A stretch of DNA of 42,975 bases from a virus: positions 1 to 42,975 of the IMG/VR virus record IMGVR_UViG_3300006880_000029. One strand, given 5' to 3'. The position numbers were made by a program, and so were the translations under genes. Under the pieces are notes generated by a model that saw only the letters and a list, made by a program, of their open reading frames with translations, searched no databases and had not been told where the DNA came from. Positions 22,308-28,951 of the stretch are shown piece after piece. Numbering within the stretch: the first letter of the stretch is position 1; every line of letters begins with the position of its first letter.

Positions 22308-22452
22308 GTAAGACGCTGAGCGTGTGAGTGCTTTCGGGTTTTAGCGCTCTGCCAGTTGAGCTACGGGCCCAGGTGGTGGACCCGACAGGACTCGAACCTG
22401 CAACCTCTCCATTAGAAGTGGATAACCGATCGCGTTCAGCTCAGCTTCTCAC
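22308..22452 (-). ncRNA. Permuted tRNA-like RNA, Arg(UCU)-like
   Basis: Leader GTGAGAAGCTGAGC (22452-22439) pairs with trailer GCTCAGCGTCTTAC (22321-22308), 13 of 14 including a G-U. Then TCGG/CCGA, anticodon hairpin TCCA-CTTCTAA-TGGA (UCU at 22416-22414), T arm GCAGG-TTCGAGT-CCTGT, 3' acceptor CGGGTCC with ACCA encoded after it, 5' acceptor GGGCCCG (22370-22364) and D arm GCTC...GAGC. Acceptor strands pair 7/7 (one G-U). An encoded CCA inside the linker hints at a tRNA origin. Confidence 0.8.
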
Positions 22453-22624
22453 TCTTCAGTTGTGGCGACGAACGTGGTACGTGCGACGTCCGTCGGACTT
22501 CAGGTGCTCCCCTCCGGGAAGTTCCTAAAGATAAACGTCGTACATCAGTTCGCCGTTGTCGTTGTCGTCGCCAACGCTACGACGTCACCGCGCTGCGGCG
22601 ACGTCCGATGACGTCGATCTGACG

Positions 22625-22699
22625 CATCCTCCCAGGGATTCGAACCCCGAACCTTCACGTTCGTAGCGTGACGCTCTGTCCTGGTTGAGCTAGGAGGAT
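22625..22699 (-). tRNA. tRNA-Arg(ACG)
   Basis: Ordinary cloverleaf order, 75 bases without CCA. Acceptor ATCCTCC/GGAGGAT (7/7), D stem GCTC/GAGC, anticodon arm TCACG-CTACGAA-CGTGA, T arm CGGGG-TTCGAAT-CCCTG, discriminator G. It is not permuted and lies between permuted units, so both kinds are mixed in one cluster. Confidence 0.9.
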
Positions 22700-22703
22700 C
22701 AGC

Positions 22704-22734
22704 GGGAACCGGCGCTTAACCTGCGCCGGCTCCC
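22704..22734 (-). terminator. Strong GC-rich hairpin
   Basis: GGGAGCCGGCGC and GCGCCGGTTCCC form a 12-bp stem (one G-U) with a 7-base loop between a permuted unit and tRNA-Arg(ACG). No T tract follows, so it may be a processing or spacer element rather than a terminator. Confidence 0.45.
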
Positions 22735-22789
22735 CTAATAGGAGTGTTTGCATCTTGCGAGGATGCACATGTTTCCTCATCGTGATCCA

Positions 22790-23109
22790 GGTCGCGTGCA
22801 CCTTTAAGGATACCACCGAGCTTGAGGTAAGCGTTGTGCCTTGCCTTTAGGCCACACCGGCGTGGTAGCGGAGACCGGATTCGAACCGGTGACCTTCGGA
22901 TTATGAGCCCGACGCGCTGCCGAACTGCGCTACTCCGCGTTGGTGGGAGCCGAGCACCCGGATGGTATGCTCGGTTCCCGAGGTTCCTAACTCGTGATAA
23001 CCCACGCCAGTAGGCAACCAGAGTCGAGGGTGAAGGAACCCGTGCCGGTGGCTGGACTTGAACCAGCATCTCAACGTTCTAGGTGGTGTATCCCGTAGAT
23101 CACACGACC
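22790..23109 (-). ncRNA. Permuted tRNA-like RNA with a tRNA-Met inside its linker
   Basis: Leader GGTCGTGTG (23109-23101) pairs 9/9 with trailer CACGCGACC (22798-22790); GGATAC and CACC pair with GTATCC and GGTG further in. T arm GCTGG-TTCAAGT-CCAGC; 3' acceptor CACCGGC (23050-23044) pairs 7/7 with GCCGGTG (22861-22855), about 180 bases away. CGTTG (3' part) pairs with CAACG (22836-22832) as an anticodon stem. The anticodon itself cannot be called. The linker holds the complete tRNA-Met(CAT), ending one base before the 5' acceptor. Confidence 0.65.
22863..22939 (-). tRNA. tRNA-Met(CAT)
   Basis: 77 bases including encoded CCA. Acceptor GCGGAG/CTCCGC pairs from position 2; position 1-72 is C and T, an unpaired end. 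Anticodon arm TCGGG-CTCATAA-TCCGA, T arm ACCGG-TTCGAAT-CCGGT, D stem GCGC/GCGC. The open 1-72 pair is a feature of initiator tRNA, but three G-C pairs in the anticodon stem are missing, so I call it Met without stating elongator or initiator. Confidence 0.85.
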
Positions 23110-23128
23110 GCACGGTCTGGTTGAGCCT

Positions 23129-23335
23129 GTAGCGGATCAACGTAACCGTGATTCCGTCTGGTCTTGCCTCTGCCGATTGGGCTACCTCGACGTCGCGAGG
23201 AGGAAGGACCAACTTCCTCCCCGCTGGCCACAGCAACCAACGTCACGGTGTGACGTCGTGCCGAGGGTAGGACTCGAACCTACACCGGAGATCAGACGTA
23301 TGAACTTGTCAAGGATCAACTTCAGCTTGCGCTAC
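23129..23335 (-). ncRNA. Permuted tRNA-like RNA, first of the cluster
   Basis: The leader carries GCTGAAGTTGATC, nearly identical to that of the Pro-like unit. T arm GTAGG-TTCGAGT-CCTAC; 3' acceptor CCTCGGC (23266-23260) pairs 7/7 (one G-U) with GTCGAGG (23191-23185) after a ~70-base linker that forms two hairpins. The D arm GCC...GGC follows. CGTCTG (23298-23293) pairs with CAGACG (23160-23155), and GTAGCG with CGCTAC at the outside. No clear anticodon arm is seen; a CAT could lie in the loop. Confidence 0.6.
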
Positions 23336-23386
23336 GTTACGTAGTCTAGTCGATCACGTCGCTGGTGAGTGACGCTAGGCGGCGCG

Positions 23387-24124
23387 CTAAGATCGTCCGA
23401 GAACGTAGTCCAGCAGGATCGACGCGGGCTTGGCCGGCACGACGTCGAGTAGGTTCGCCCGCTCGCGCGCCGTCTTCACGGCGTCGCGCAATTCCACGAC
23501 GCGCAGCAGAACGGCGCGCTTCTCGTCCGCCGGCAGCGCACCAGACAACTTCGTCGTGGTCCAGTAGCCACGCACCTCGCTGTCCTCGTAGCGTTCGACC
23601 TGCGCGGGGTGCTTGTCGGTCGCGGGGTACAGCACCAGCGCCTTCGGGACGCGCTTCTCGCGCGCGGTCTCGACCGGCGTCGACACGTACGTACCTCGGT
23701 TGCCGTCCCACGCCCACGTCTCGGCCGGGTCGAGCGACGGCATCTTGGTGACGAACGTGTACAGGTCCTCGAGAGCCTTCTCAAGGAACAGCAGGTAGGT
23801 CGACGGTACCTCCGATAGCAGCGTGACACCGTTCACGACGACGTCAGCCCGCGCCTCGGTGTTGGCGTACGTGACGGTCGCCTCGGTGTTCCAGCGCTCG
23901 AGCAGCAGTCGGTTCAGCTCGTCAAGAACGTCGGTCGCGCTCGTTCGCACCGAACGCGACTCGTCGGGAAACCTCTCGTCGTCGTCGCCGATCGGTCGGT
24001 ACGTGCGCGTGATGCCCACGTACAGGTCGATCTTCTGACTCTCACGGTGCAGCGCGGTCAGTGCGCCGTGCACCCGGGTCTTCGCGGCGCGCGCCAGCGC
24101 GACCGCCTCGCTCAATTTCGTCAC
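23387..24124 (-). CDS. Conserved hypothetical protein, helical
   Basis: 245 residues; GTG overlapping the preceding small gene stop (GTGA). Helical N-terminus (MTKLSEAVALARAAKTRVHG), a tract with IDLYVGITRTYRP, and a Thr-rich middle; the C-terminal ~60 residues look like a coiled coil (DEKRAVLLRVVELRDAVKTARERANLLD). It is the last protein gene before the RNA cluster and Ro60. I cannot name the family with confidence. A role in RNA handling is only suggested by position. Confidence 0.6.
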   Translation of the reverse strand: MTKLSEAVALARAAKTRVHGALTALHRESQKIDLYVGITRTYRPIGDDDERFPDESRSVRTSATDVLDELNRLLLERWNTEATVTYANTEARADVVVNGVTLLSEVPSTYLLFLEKALEDLYTFVTKMPSLDPAETWAWDGNRGTYVSTPVETAREKRVPKALVLYPATDKHPAQVERYEDSEVRGYWTTTKLSGALPADEKRAVLLRVVELRDAVKTARERANLLDVVPAKPASILLDYVLGRS

Positions 24125-24225
24125 TTTAAGCGTTCCCTTCGCAAGATCTCGTTGGTCCAGCAGAGTCGAAAGATGCCCACCAGAAGTAGTGCGCAGATGG
24201 AGAGGTCAAACACGATCTTCCACAC
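24121..24225 (-). CDS. Small single-pass membrane protein, 34 residues
   Basis: GTG start after a GGAGG nine bases away, stop overlapping the next gene as GTGA. The peptide VWKIVFDLSICALLLVGIFR is one transmembrane helix followed by CWTNEILRRERLK, a positive tail. It fills the space between two real genes in step with the overlaps used here, so it is likely real though very short. Function unknown. Confidence 0.55.
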   Translation of the reverse strand: MWKIVFDLSICALLLVGIFRLCWTNEILRRERLK

Positions 24226-24281
24226 CGTCGTTCACCTCCGTGAAGTTGTGACGAGTGGTCCCAGCGTAGCGCCAGCCGACG

Positions 24282-24527
24282 TCACAGCAGTCGAAGACGC
24301 TCCACTTCACCCTCGACCGTGTCACGGACGTACAGCGCGCCACCGCTGGCCTGCGTCTGGATGAAGAAGTTGTACAGCAGCAGCGCGCGGTTGATCGCGT
24401 CGGTCTTCGATTCTGAGGTGACGTTTATGATGTCGCGAATCGCGTCCTGCGCGCGCACCGTGAGGTTGAGTGTGACGCGCTTCAGACCGTCCGTGACGTC
24501 GTCACTTTCCTCGTTACCTACCGACAC
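24282..24527 (-). CDS. Ribbon-helix-helix DNA-binding protein
   Basis: 81 residues. KRVTLNLTVRAQDAIRDII (strand then helix A) and SKTDAINRALLLYNFFIQ (turn and helix B) fit the RHH/CopG fold, with the N-terminal strand 'RVTLNLTV' as DNA contact. Start lies inside the end of the lipoprotein gene. It may repress this accessory block or the RNA cluster. No operator is seen. Confidence 0.7.
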   Translation of the reverse strand: MSVGNEESDDVTDGLKRVTLNLTVRAQDAIRDIINVTSESKTDAINRALLLYNFFIQTQASGGALYVRDTVEGEVERLRLL

Positions 24528-24805
24528 GTCTCGTCCTTTGCCACCACCGAGAGCGAGCCGTACGGCTGGTCACCCTTAAAGATGACGTACACTCGGTTCC
24601 CGTGATCGCACTTGGTGCCGACGTTTGAGAAGCCGTCGGACATCTCGATCACGTCCATCGGCGCCGAGTTAGTGCCGCCGCGCTGCGCGTCCCGAAACGG
24701 CTCACTAACCTTACCCACGCCGCAGCTCGCCAGCAGCAGTGTTAGGTCCAGCGCCAGAAGGCTCACGAGTCCCGCACGTACCGCGCCACGCTTGAATGTG
24801 TTCAC
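24518..24805 (-). CDS. Small lipoprotein
   Basis: 95 residues from GTG at 24805, preceded by AAGGGA at six bases. A positively charged start, hydrophobic core AGLVSLLALDLTLLL and lipobox LASC make a type II signal peptide; the mature part begins CGVGKVSEPFRDAQRG. The exported domain has a second Cys pair (KCDHG, DETC). Phage lipoproteins often act as superinfection-exclusion factors; that role is inference. Confidence 0.7.
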   Translation of the reverse strand: MNTFKRGAVRAGLVSLLALDLTLLLASCGVGKVSEPFRDAQRGGTNSAPMDVIEMSDGFSNVGTKCDHGNRVYVIFKGDQPYGSLSVVAKDETCR

Positions 24806-24838
24806 GTTCGTTCCCTTCATCTTTTCCTGTCTTACGCT

Positions 24839-25051
24839 CTATCGATCACTCTCATCACGCACGAAGCGCACCTTGCCGTTCGGCAGCAGCACCATGGTGA
24901 CGAGTGGTTGCGACGCACGGATCTCGGCCTTGACGCGCTCGTTGGTGATCTTTCGTCGTGCGGCGCCACGTCGCGTGCCGTCGTTGTGCTTCGACTTGTA
25001 CTTGCCGTTCTGCTTACCTCGCAGGTACTTGGCCTTCACCCAGGTGTGCAC
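24839..25051 (-). CDS. Small basic protein
   Basis: 70 residues from GTG at 25051; GAAGG lies four bases upstream, directly at the stop of the previous gene. Very basic (KAKYLRGKQNGKYKSKHNDG), with a VLLPNGKVRFVRDE end. Longer in-frame starts overlap the previous gene and lack a binding site. Could bind nucleic acid; no family recognised. Confidence 0.55.
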   Translation of the reverse strand: MHTWVKAKYLRGKQNGKYKSKHNDGTRRGAARRKITNERVKAEIRASQPLVTMVLLPNGKVRFVRDESDR

Positions 25052-25052
25052 G

Positions 25053-25304
25053 TTACCTTCTGTCTTTCCAGGGGTCATAGCACGCGGCCCAACCCTCAAA
25101 GTCCCTGGCGTCTTCACGAGCGACGTAAAATTTCTCGATCTCGTCGAAGACCACGACGTGCAGGCGCCCACGCGCGTCACAGTACACGATGAACGGCTCA
25201 CGGTCGTCGCGCGGCAGTTGACGCTGCTCACGGATCAGCCGCTGCAGGCGAAAACACACCCGGAGCAGTCGCCACGCCGCGCGGGCATCACTCAGCAGTG
25301 TCAC
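25053..25304 (-). CDS. Small hypothetical protein
   Basis: 83 residues. An Arg/Leu-rich helical start (ARAAWRLLRVCFRLQRLIREQRQL) precedes a beta-type part (PFIVYCDARGRLHVVVFDEI) ending in WAACYDPWKDRR. Overlaps the end of the preceding gene by 17 bases. No known motif; function unknown. Confidence 0.55.
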   Translation of the reverse strand: MTLLSDARAAWRLLRVCFRLQRLIREQRQLPRDDREPFIVYCDARGRLHVVVFDEIEKFYVAREDARDFEGWAACYDPWKDRR

Positions 25305-25677
25305 GCGTCGTCCGCTTCGAGTCGAGTTCGGCGCGACGACGCAGGATCTCGCGTCGCCACGCGTCGGTCAGTTCTTGATACGTCCACATGATGCGTTGGA
25401 ACTGATCCCACGAGTAGAGCTTGTTGAGACTGAAACCTAGGTGATCCGAGCGTAGACCCCGAGGCAGCAGTCGCAGCCAGCCTCGCTTGACGACACTCTC
25501 GCAGTGACGGTGGTAGTGACCGTAGAGCTGACCGATCACGCAGCGCCTCGGCAGCTGGATGTCCAGATGATCGAGGTCGATCTGCTCGATCCAGTCGTCG
25601 GGGCCCACCCGGTCGAGGTGCCGCGCGCCGCGACGCGCGCGGCGTTCCAGGGTTGACGTTCGAACGAGCGTTGACAT
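25288..25677 (-). CDS. Hypothetical protein
   Basis: 129 residues; ATG with AAGGAG five bases away. Basic N-terminus, a His-rich middle (QLYGHYHRHCESVVKRGWLRLL), and a helical C-terminus (QFQRIMWTYQELTDAWRREILRRRAEL). It follows the small 31-residue gene by two bases. Not recognised. Confidence 0.6.
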   Translation of the reverse strand: MSTLVRTSTLERRARRGARHLDRVGPDDWIEQIDLDHLDIQLPRRCVIGQLYGHYHRHCESVVKRGWLRLLPRGLRSDHLGFSLNKLYSWDQFQRIMWTYQELTDAWRREILRRRAELDSKRTTRDTAE

Positions 25678-25679
25678 CG

Positions 25680-25775
25680 TTACTCCTTCACGTCGTAGAC
25701 GTTGCCGAGGTGGGCGGCGGTCGGCACGAAGACCGCTGACTTGGTTATCCGGGTGTCCGGACCGCCCACGTTCAC
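25680..25775 (-). CDS. Possible small protein, 31 residues
   Basis: GTG overlaps the SPFH-gene stop (TAGTG) and the frame ends two bases before the next ATG, with that gene's binding site inside its last codons. The peptide ends TAAHLGNVYDVKE and contains RITKSAVFVP, beta-type. It fits the coupled gene order, but there is no other proof. Confidence 0.45.
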   Translation of the reverse strand: MNVGGPDTRITKSAVFVPTAAHLGNVYDVKE

Positions 25776-26881
25776 TATCGGCGACCGACGGTCAGACCGG
25801 CGCCACCCGAACCGTCGATGATCACGGTGCAGTTCGGGTTGGCGCGGCAGGCCTCGGCGGCCTTGAGCTGCGCGTCGATGCGCTGAAGCTCGACGTACGC
25901 CGCGCTGTTGCCGACCTTCTCGAGCTTCGCGGCCACGTCCGCCTTCGACTGCGCGTCGATCAGCGCGGCCTTGGCGTTCTGCTCGGCCGTGTACACGTTG
26001 GCGCGCGCCTTGGCCACGTCACCGTTGGCGAACGCGACGTCGGTGATCGTGATGCGCACCGGTGGGCACTTGCCGCGCTTCTTCTCCTCCCTGAACTTCG
26101 GTAGTCCGTTGTCATCGACACCGTCGGCCACGTACTCGATCCAGTCCACGTCCTGACCACGCACGAAGCCCGGACCGCAGAAGTAGTCACCGCCGACCTT
26201 GTCGCGCAGCTGCCGATTGAACTCGGCGCCGAGCTGCCGCGACAGGATCGTCCACACGTCGTTCACGTTGGCGTCGAGGTCGTCCGCGGAGTACAGCCGC
26301 GTCTGCTGACGGATCGCCGCCTCCTCGGCCGGCGCGAGCGTGTTCTTCAGCATGTTCACGAACCTATCCAGCTTGAAGCCGTCCTCGCCGTCCTCCGAGA
26401 TGCCGTAGCGGCGACCGGTCTTCTGCCAGAACTGCACGATGGGCGACGACTCGCCGCCGGCGCAGTCGGTGTTCAGGTAGAAGTCGGCCGTCGGCCAGAT
26501 GCTCACCTCGGGACCGGCCTGCGTGACACCGGTGGGCTTGCCGTCCGGTCCGAGCTGCTGACCGGGCTTGCTTCCTGAGTTGATCGGCACGTTGGTGTCG
26601 CCGCCGTCGGGTCGGATGTTCCAGGTCCGCAGCGACGTCGGCAGCGCGAAGATCTCATCGTCCACGGGGTACTTACCGGACGTGCCCGGCTCGATGCACT
26701 CCACGAACTTCTTGTCCTCGCCGGCGCCCGACGCGTAGTACAAGATGATGCTGTCAGACTGCGCTCGCGTGGCGCACGCGGTCATCCCCGCGACCAGCGC
26801 GGCCACGGCGAGGATCACCGCGAGCGCGCGCCGGGCGCGTCGAGAGCCGAGAGGACGCGCCTGGCGCTTCTCCTTGTTCAC
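25775..26881 (-). CDS. SPFH/band-7-like lipoprotein
   Basis: 368 residues. A basic N-terminus and ALAVILAVAALVAGMTAC give a type II signal peptide with lipobox (GMTAC). Then comes an SPFH-like domain (LYYASGAGEDKKFVECIEPG ... VRITITDVAF) and a long Ala/Lys helix (VYTAEQNAKAALIDAQSKADVAAKLEKV), as in prohibitin/stomatin homologues, with a CRANPNC pair and a glycine-rich tail. It should sit on the outer face of the membrane. Large phages sometimes carry such proteins; the role is unknown. Confidence 0.75.
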   Translation of the reverse strand: MNKEKRQARPLGSRRARRALAVILAVAALVAGMTACATRAQSDSIILYYASGAGEDKKFVECIEPGTSGKYPVDDEIFALPTSLRTWNIRPDGGDTNVPINSGSKPGQQLGPDGKPTGVTQAGPEVSIWPTADFYLNTDCAGGESSPIVQFWQKTGRRYGISEDGEDGFKLDRFVNMLKNTLAPAEEAAIRQQTRLYSADDLDANVNDVWTILSRQLGAEFNRQLRDKVGGDYFCGPGFVRGQDVDWIEYVADGVDDNGLPKFREEKKRGKCPPVRITITDVAFANGDVAKARANVYTAEQNAKAALIDAQSKADVAAKLEKVGNSAAYVELQRIDAQLKAAEACRANPNCTVIIDGSGGAGLTVGRR

Positions 26882-27156
26882 GTGTTCTTCTCCATCTTCC
26901 GTAGCTCCAATGTGTACTCATCGTGAAGACGTCTGACCTCACCGGCCAGCACCGAGTCGATATCGTGCCAGTTGTCGGCGGCCGCCTTCATCTTGAAGAT
27001 CGCGTCCTTGGCCGCGCTCAGCTCTTCCCTCGTTCGCTTCAAGTCGCGACGTCGCACGACGGGTCCCATCGAGCTGCGGTGCGCGATCAGCAGCGCGACG
27101 ATGACGACAAGCGCCGCGGCCAGAATGATCGCGACGACGACGAGCGTCTTACCCAC
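26878..27156 (-). CDS. Small membrane protein with coiled coil
   Basis: 92 residues. One transmembrane helix (residues ~4-25, LVVVAIILAAALVVIVALLI), then a charged helix with heptad-like repeats (DLKRTREELSAAKDAIFKMK ... VRRLHDEYTLELRKMEKN). Stop overlaps the SPFH-like gene start, so both are co-translated and may work together at the membrane. Confidence 0.65.
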   Translation of the reverse strand: MGKTLVVVAIILAAALVVIVALLIAHRSSMGPVVRRRDLKRTREELSAAKDAIFKMKAAADNWHDIDSVLAGEVRRLHDEYTLELRKMEKNT

Positions 27157-27252
27157 GTTAACCTCCTTCGTTCACGTTACTCCGACGATTCTCGATCGAT
27201 CACGTACGTAGCGTAGTCGATCACGTTCACGTGACGACGCGACGTGACGAGG

Positions 27253-27630
27253 TCAGCCGAACCAGCCAACCTTCTTCAGGTCCGACTTCTTGACCTCCTC
27301 GGTGTAGCCGTTGGTGAACGCAACGGTGACGTACGACGTGAAGATGCCGTCGCGCGTCGACACGACGCGTCCCTCGGTGCCACTCGGCACCTTGGCGGTA
27401 AACACGCCGTTGACGTCACAAGTGATCTTTACGCGGTCGCCCGCCTGGTACCGTGGCACCTGCTCTTCACTCCATCCTCGTTGATCGGCGCGTTGCGACT
27501 CCGTGTCGTCTCGCTCTCGCGACACGGCGCCTCGATCGTCAAACGCAAACCACGTGCCGCGCTCGCGGTCGCCGTAGTCGTTCCACTCATCCGGAAAACC
27601 GGCTCCGCCGCCCGCCTCGGGACGTGTCAT
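27253..27630 (-). CDS. KOW/SH3-like beta-barrel protein
   Basis: 125 residues from ATG at 27630, with TAGGA seven bases upstream; an earlier ATG lacks a site. Acidic, Arg- and Gly-rich first half, then YQAGDRVKITCDVNGVFTAKV and GTEGRVVSTRDG, which read as an SH3/KOW-like barrel with the G-x-V-x-S turn. Such domains bind proteins or RNA. Function unknown. Confidence 0.6.
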   Translation of the reverse strand: MTRPEAGGGAGFPDEWNDYGDRERGTWFAFDDRGAVSRERDDTESQRADQRGWSEEQVPRYQAGDRVKITCDVNGVFTAKVPSGTEGRVVSTRDGIFTSYVTVAFTNGYTEEVKKSDLKKVGWFG

Positions 27631-27691
27631 TTCGTATCCTACCAATCGTGAGTGCACAGTGGACAGCGGTGAAACGTCCTCGACGCGCCTC

Positions 27692-27883
27692 CTACCGGTT
27701 CGCGTACCACGCGCCGATGTGCTCGAACGCGCCCTGCGCCTCGAGCTGCTCGCGCACCTCGTTGCACATCGCGTACACGGACGTGCTGTTCGGCGGCGCC
27801 GCGTCGCGTCGATCGCTCAGCGCCACCAGTAGCTCAATGACGTGGTGAATCGGCAGGTCCAGACGGTACAACTCACGCGTCAC
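27692..27883 (-). CDS. Small hypothetical protein
   Basis: 63 residues, GTG overlapping the next upstream stop (GTGA). Mostly helical (YRLDLPIHHVIELLVALSDRR ... EQLEAQGAFEHIGAWYANR). No recognisable motif; retained because it fits the overlap pattern and has the composition of its neighbours. Confidence 0.5.
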   Translation of the reverse strand: MTRELYRLDLPIHHVIELLVALSDRRDAAPPNSTSVYAMCNEVREQLEAQGAFEHIGAWYANR

Positions 27884-28038
27884 CGGCCACTCTCGCAGTC
27901 CATCTTATGCCTCGGCTTGCGCGCGGCGCAGCACGACTGGAGACGAGGATTCAACGTCACCATCAGTGCGTCCCACCACGGATCGACGTAGTACTCCCAC
28001 CGTGAGATGTGATACGGCGGTCTACGAAGCCACGACAT
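27880..28038 (-). CDS. Small hypothetical protein
   Basis: 52 residues from ATG at 28038, with GAGGAGA five bases upstream, overlapping the end of the zinc-type gene at 28022. Trp- and Tyr-rich (WLRRPPYHISRWEYYVDPWW), with a CCAARKPRHKMDC tail that could hold zinc. Unknown. Confidence 0.5.
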   Translation of the reverse strand: MSWLRRPPYHISRWEYYVDPWWDALMVTLNPRLQSCCAARKPRHKMDCESGR

Positions 28039-28297
28039 CTGACTCTCCTCTCCCTCGATCACGCGTCTGACCCTTGTAGGCGCGCTGCGCCTCAGAGCAC
28101 GCGACGCAGCGACAACCGTACGACACGTAGATCGTCTTCGTGCCGTGCTTGGGTGCGCTGATGGACACCCAGCGACCGTCGACCTGGACGCGCTGCGCGT
28201 AGCGGCGACGGCGAAGACGCATCCCGTACGTCATTGATCTCTGATGGCACAGCTCGCAGCCACCGGCGTAGTCGGTCCTATGACCGTGTCGACCCAC
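28022..28297 (-). CDS. Small zinc-type protein, YGC-C family
   Basis: 91 residues. GGCELCHQR near the start and HGTKTIYVSYGCRCVACSEA form two Cys pairs, likely one zinc site. The same frame of motif (RRRRYAQRV...DGRWVS...HGT...YGCRC..C) appears in three other genes here: 28298, 31322 (twice) and 31826. Starts right at the stop of the 28298 gene. Role unknown; the family is widespread in actinophages and may be related to HNH zinc scaffolds. Confidence 0.65.
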   Translation of the reverse strand: MGRHGHRTDYAGGCELCHQRSMTYGMRLRRRRYAQRVQVDGRWVSISAPKHGTKTIYVSYGCRCVACSEAQRAYKGQTRDRGRGESDVVAS

Positions 28298-28576
28298 CTA
28301 GTCCTCCACGTTACCTCGTGTCGCCGCGCGCCGTCGCGCGCGTCGCTCTCGCATGGCAAGTTTCCACACGTCGGTGCACTCACGGCATCGACACCCGTAG
28401 TTGTTGTACGAGTTGGGCGTTCCGTGCCCGGGACTCGTGGGTGAGATCAGTCGTCCGTTAACGGGCACACGCTCGGCGTAGCGCCGCGCACGCAGCCGCT
28501 GGGTAATGACCCGCGTGGTTTGCGTGCAGAATCGGCACCCACGTAGGTAGTTAACCCGGTGCCCGTGTCGTCCCAC
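28298..28576 (-). CDS. Small zinc-type protein, YGC-C family
   Basis: 92 residues, GTG with GTAGGAGAA upstream. Near-copy of its neighbour: MGRHGHRVNYLRGCRFCTQ, RRYAERVPVNGRLIS, HGTPNSYNNYGCRCRECTD. The first six residues are identical to those of 28022-28297, so this is a recent tandem duplication. The rest is basic (RERRARRRAATRG). Function unknown. Confidence 0.65.
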   Translation of the reverse strand: MGRHGHRVNYLRGCRFCTQTTRVITQRLRARRYAERVPVNGRLISPTSPGHGTPNSYNNYGCRCRECTDVWKLAMRERRARRRAATRGNVED

Positions 28577-28585
28577 GTGTTTCTC

Positions 28586-28942
28586 CTACCGTCGTCCACA
28601 GCCGGCGTGCCCGCAGCCACCGCAGAAGCCACCGGTGGCGCACGCACAGCCACACGACCGCACCGTCTCACGCATCGCCACAGCAGCCAGCGCGGCCAGC
28701 GCCGTTACCGCGCGCAGCACTCGTCTCTCGCGTCGCACGTCACGCGCGTGTCGGTAGCCGATCAGTAGCAGGCAGTAGGCTTCGAAGCCGGTGAAGCCAA
28801 GAGCCATGAAAAAGATCGTCTTAAGTAGATCGTCGTCGCTCAACTGCCACAGCACGTAGGCGACCGCGCACACGATCGCGCCACTGACTCCCATCTTAAG
28901 ATACGTACGGACGTCCGCTCGTTGCGCCGTTGTCATCTTCAT
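28586..28942 (-). CDS. Membrane protein with Cys-rich tail
   Basis: 118 residues from ATG at 28942, AGGAGG five bases upstream. Two or three hydrophobic segments (MGVSGAIVCAVAYVLWQL; TIFFMALGFTGFEAYCLLLIG; LRAVTALAALAAVAM) and a C-terminal CGCACATGGFCGGCGHAGC, seven Cys in ~20 residues. The tail looks like a metal-binding knuckle. Topology and role are open. Confidence 0.65.
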   Translation of the reverse strand: MKMTTAQRADVRTYLKMGVSGAIVCAVAYVLWQLSDDDLLKTIFFMALGFTGFEAYCLLLIGYRHARDVRRERRVLRAVTALAALAAVAMRETVRSCGCACATGGFCGGCGHAGCGRR

Positions 28943-28951
28943 AGGCACCTC

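Noticed and set aside
21829-22452. Ordinary tRNAs with ~80-base introns in linear order
   Set aside because: Acceptor strands of neighbouring 5' and 3' halves do not match in this order (several mismatches), the first 3' half has no 5' partner, and the last 5' half has no 3' partner. The permuted order matches all.
21829-22452. Permuted group I or group II introns
   Set aside because: The non-tRNA part of each unit is only about 70-90 bases, too small for a group I or II core. The 3' border does not end in G, and GTGYG is missing at the 5' border.
21829-22452. Bulge-helix-bulge splice sites as in archaeal and algal permuted tRNAs
   Set aside because: A 4-bp TCGG/CCGA helix is present, but cuts at its bulges would leave extra bases on the 5' half. 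Bacterial hosts also lack the splicing endonuclease.
22080-22460. Hammerhead ribozyme (CTGA ... GAAA in leader/trailer)
   Set aside because: CTGANGA is not kept, GAAA occurs in only two units, and the stems do not have the hammerhead order.
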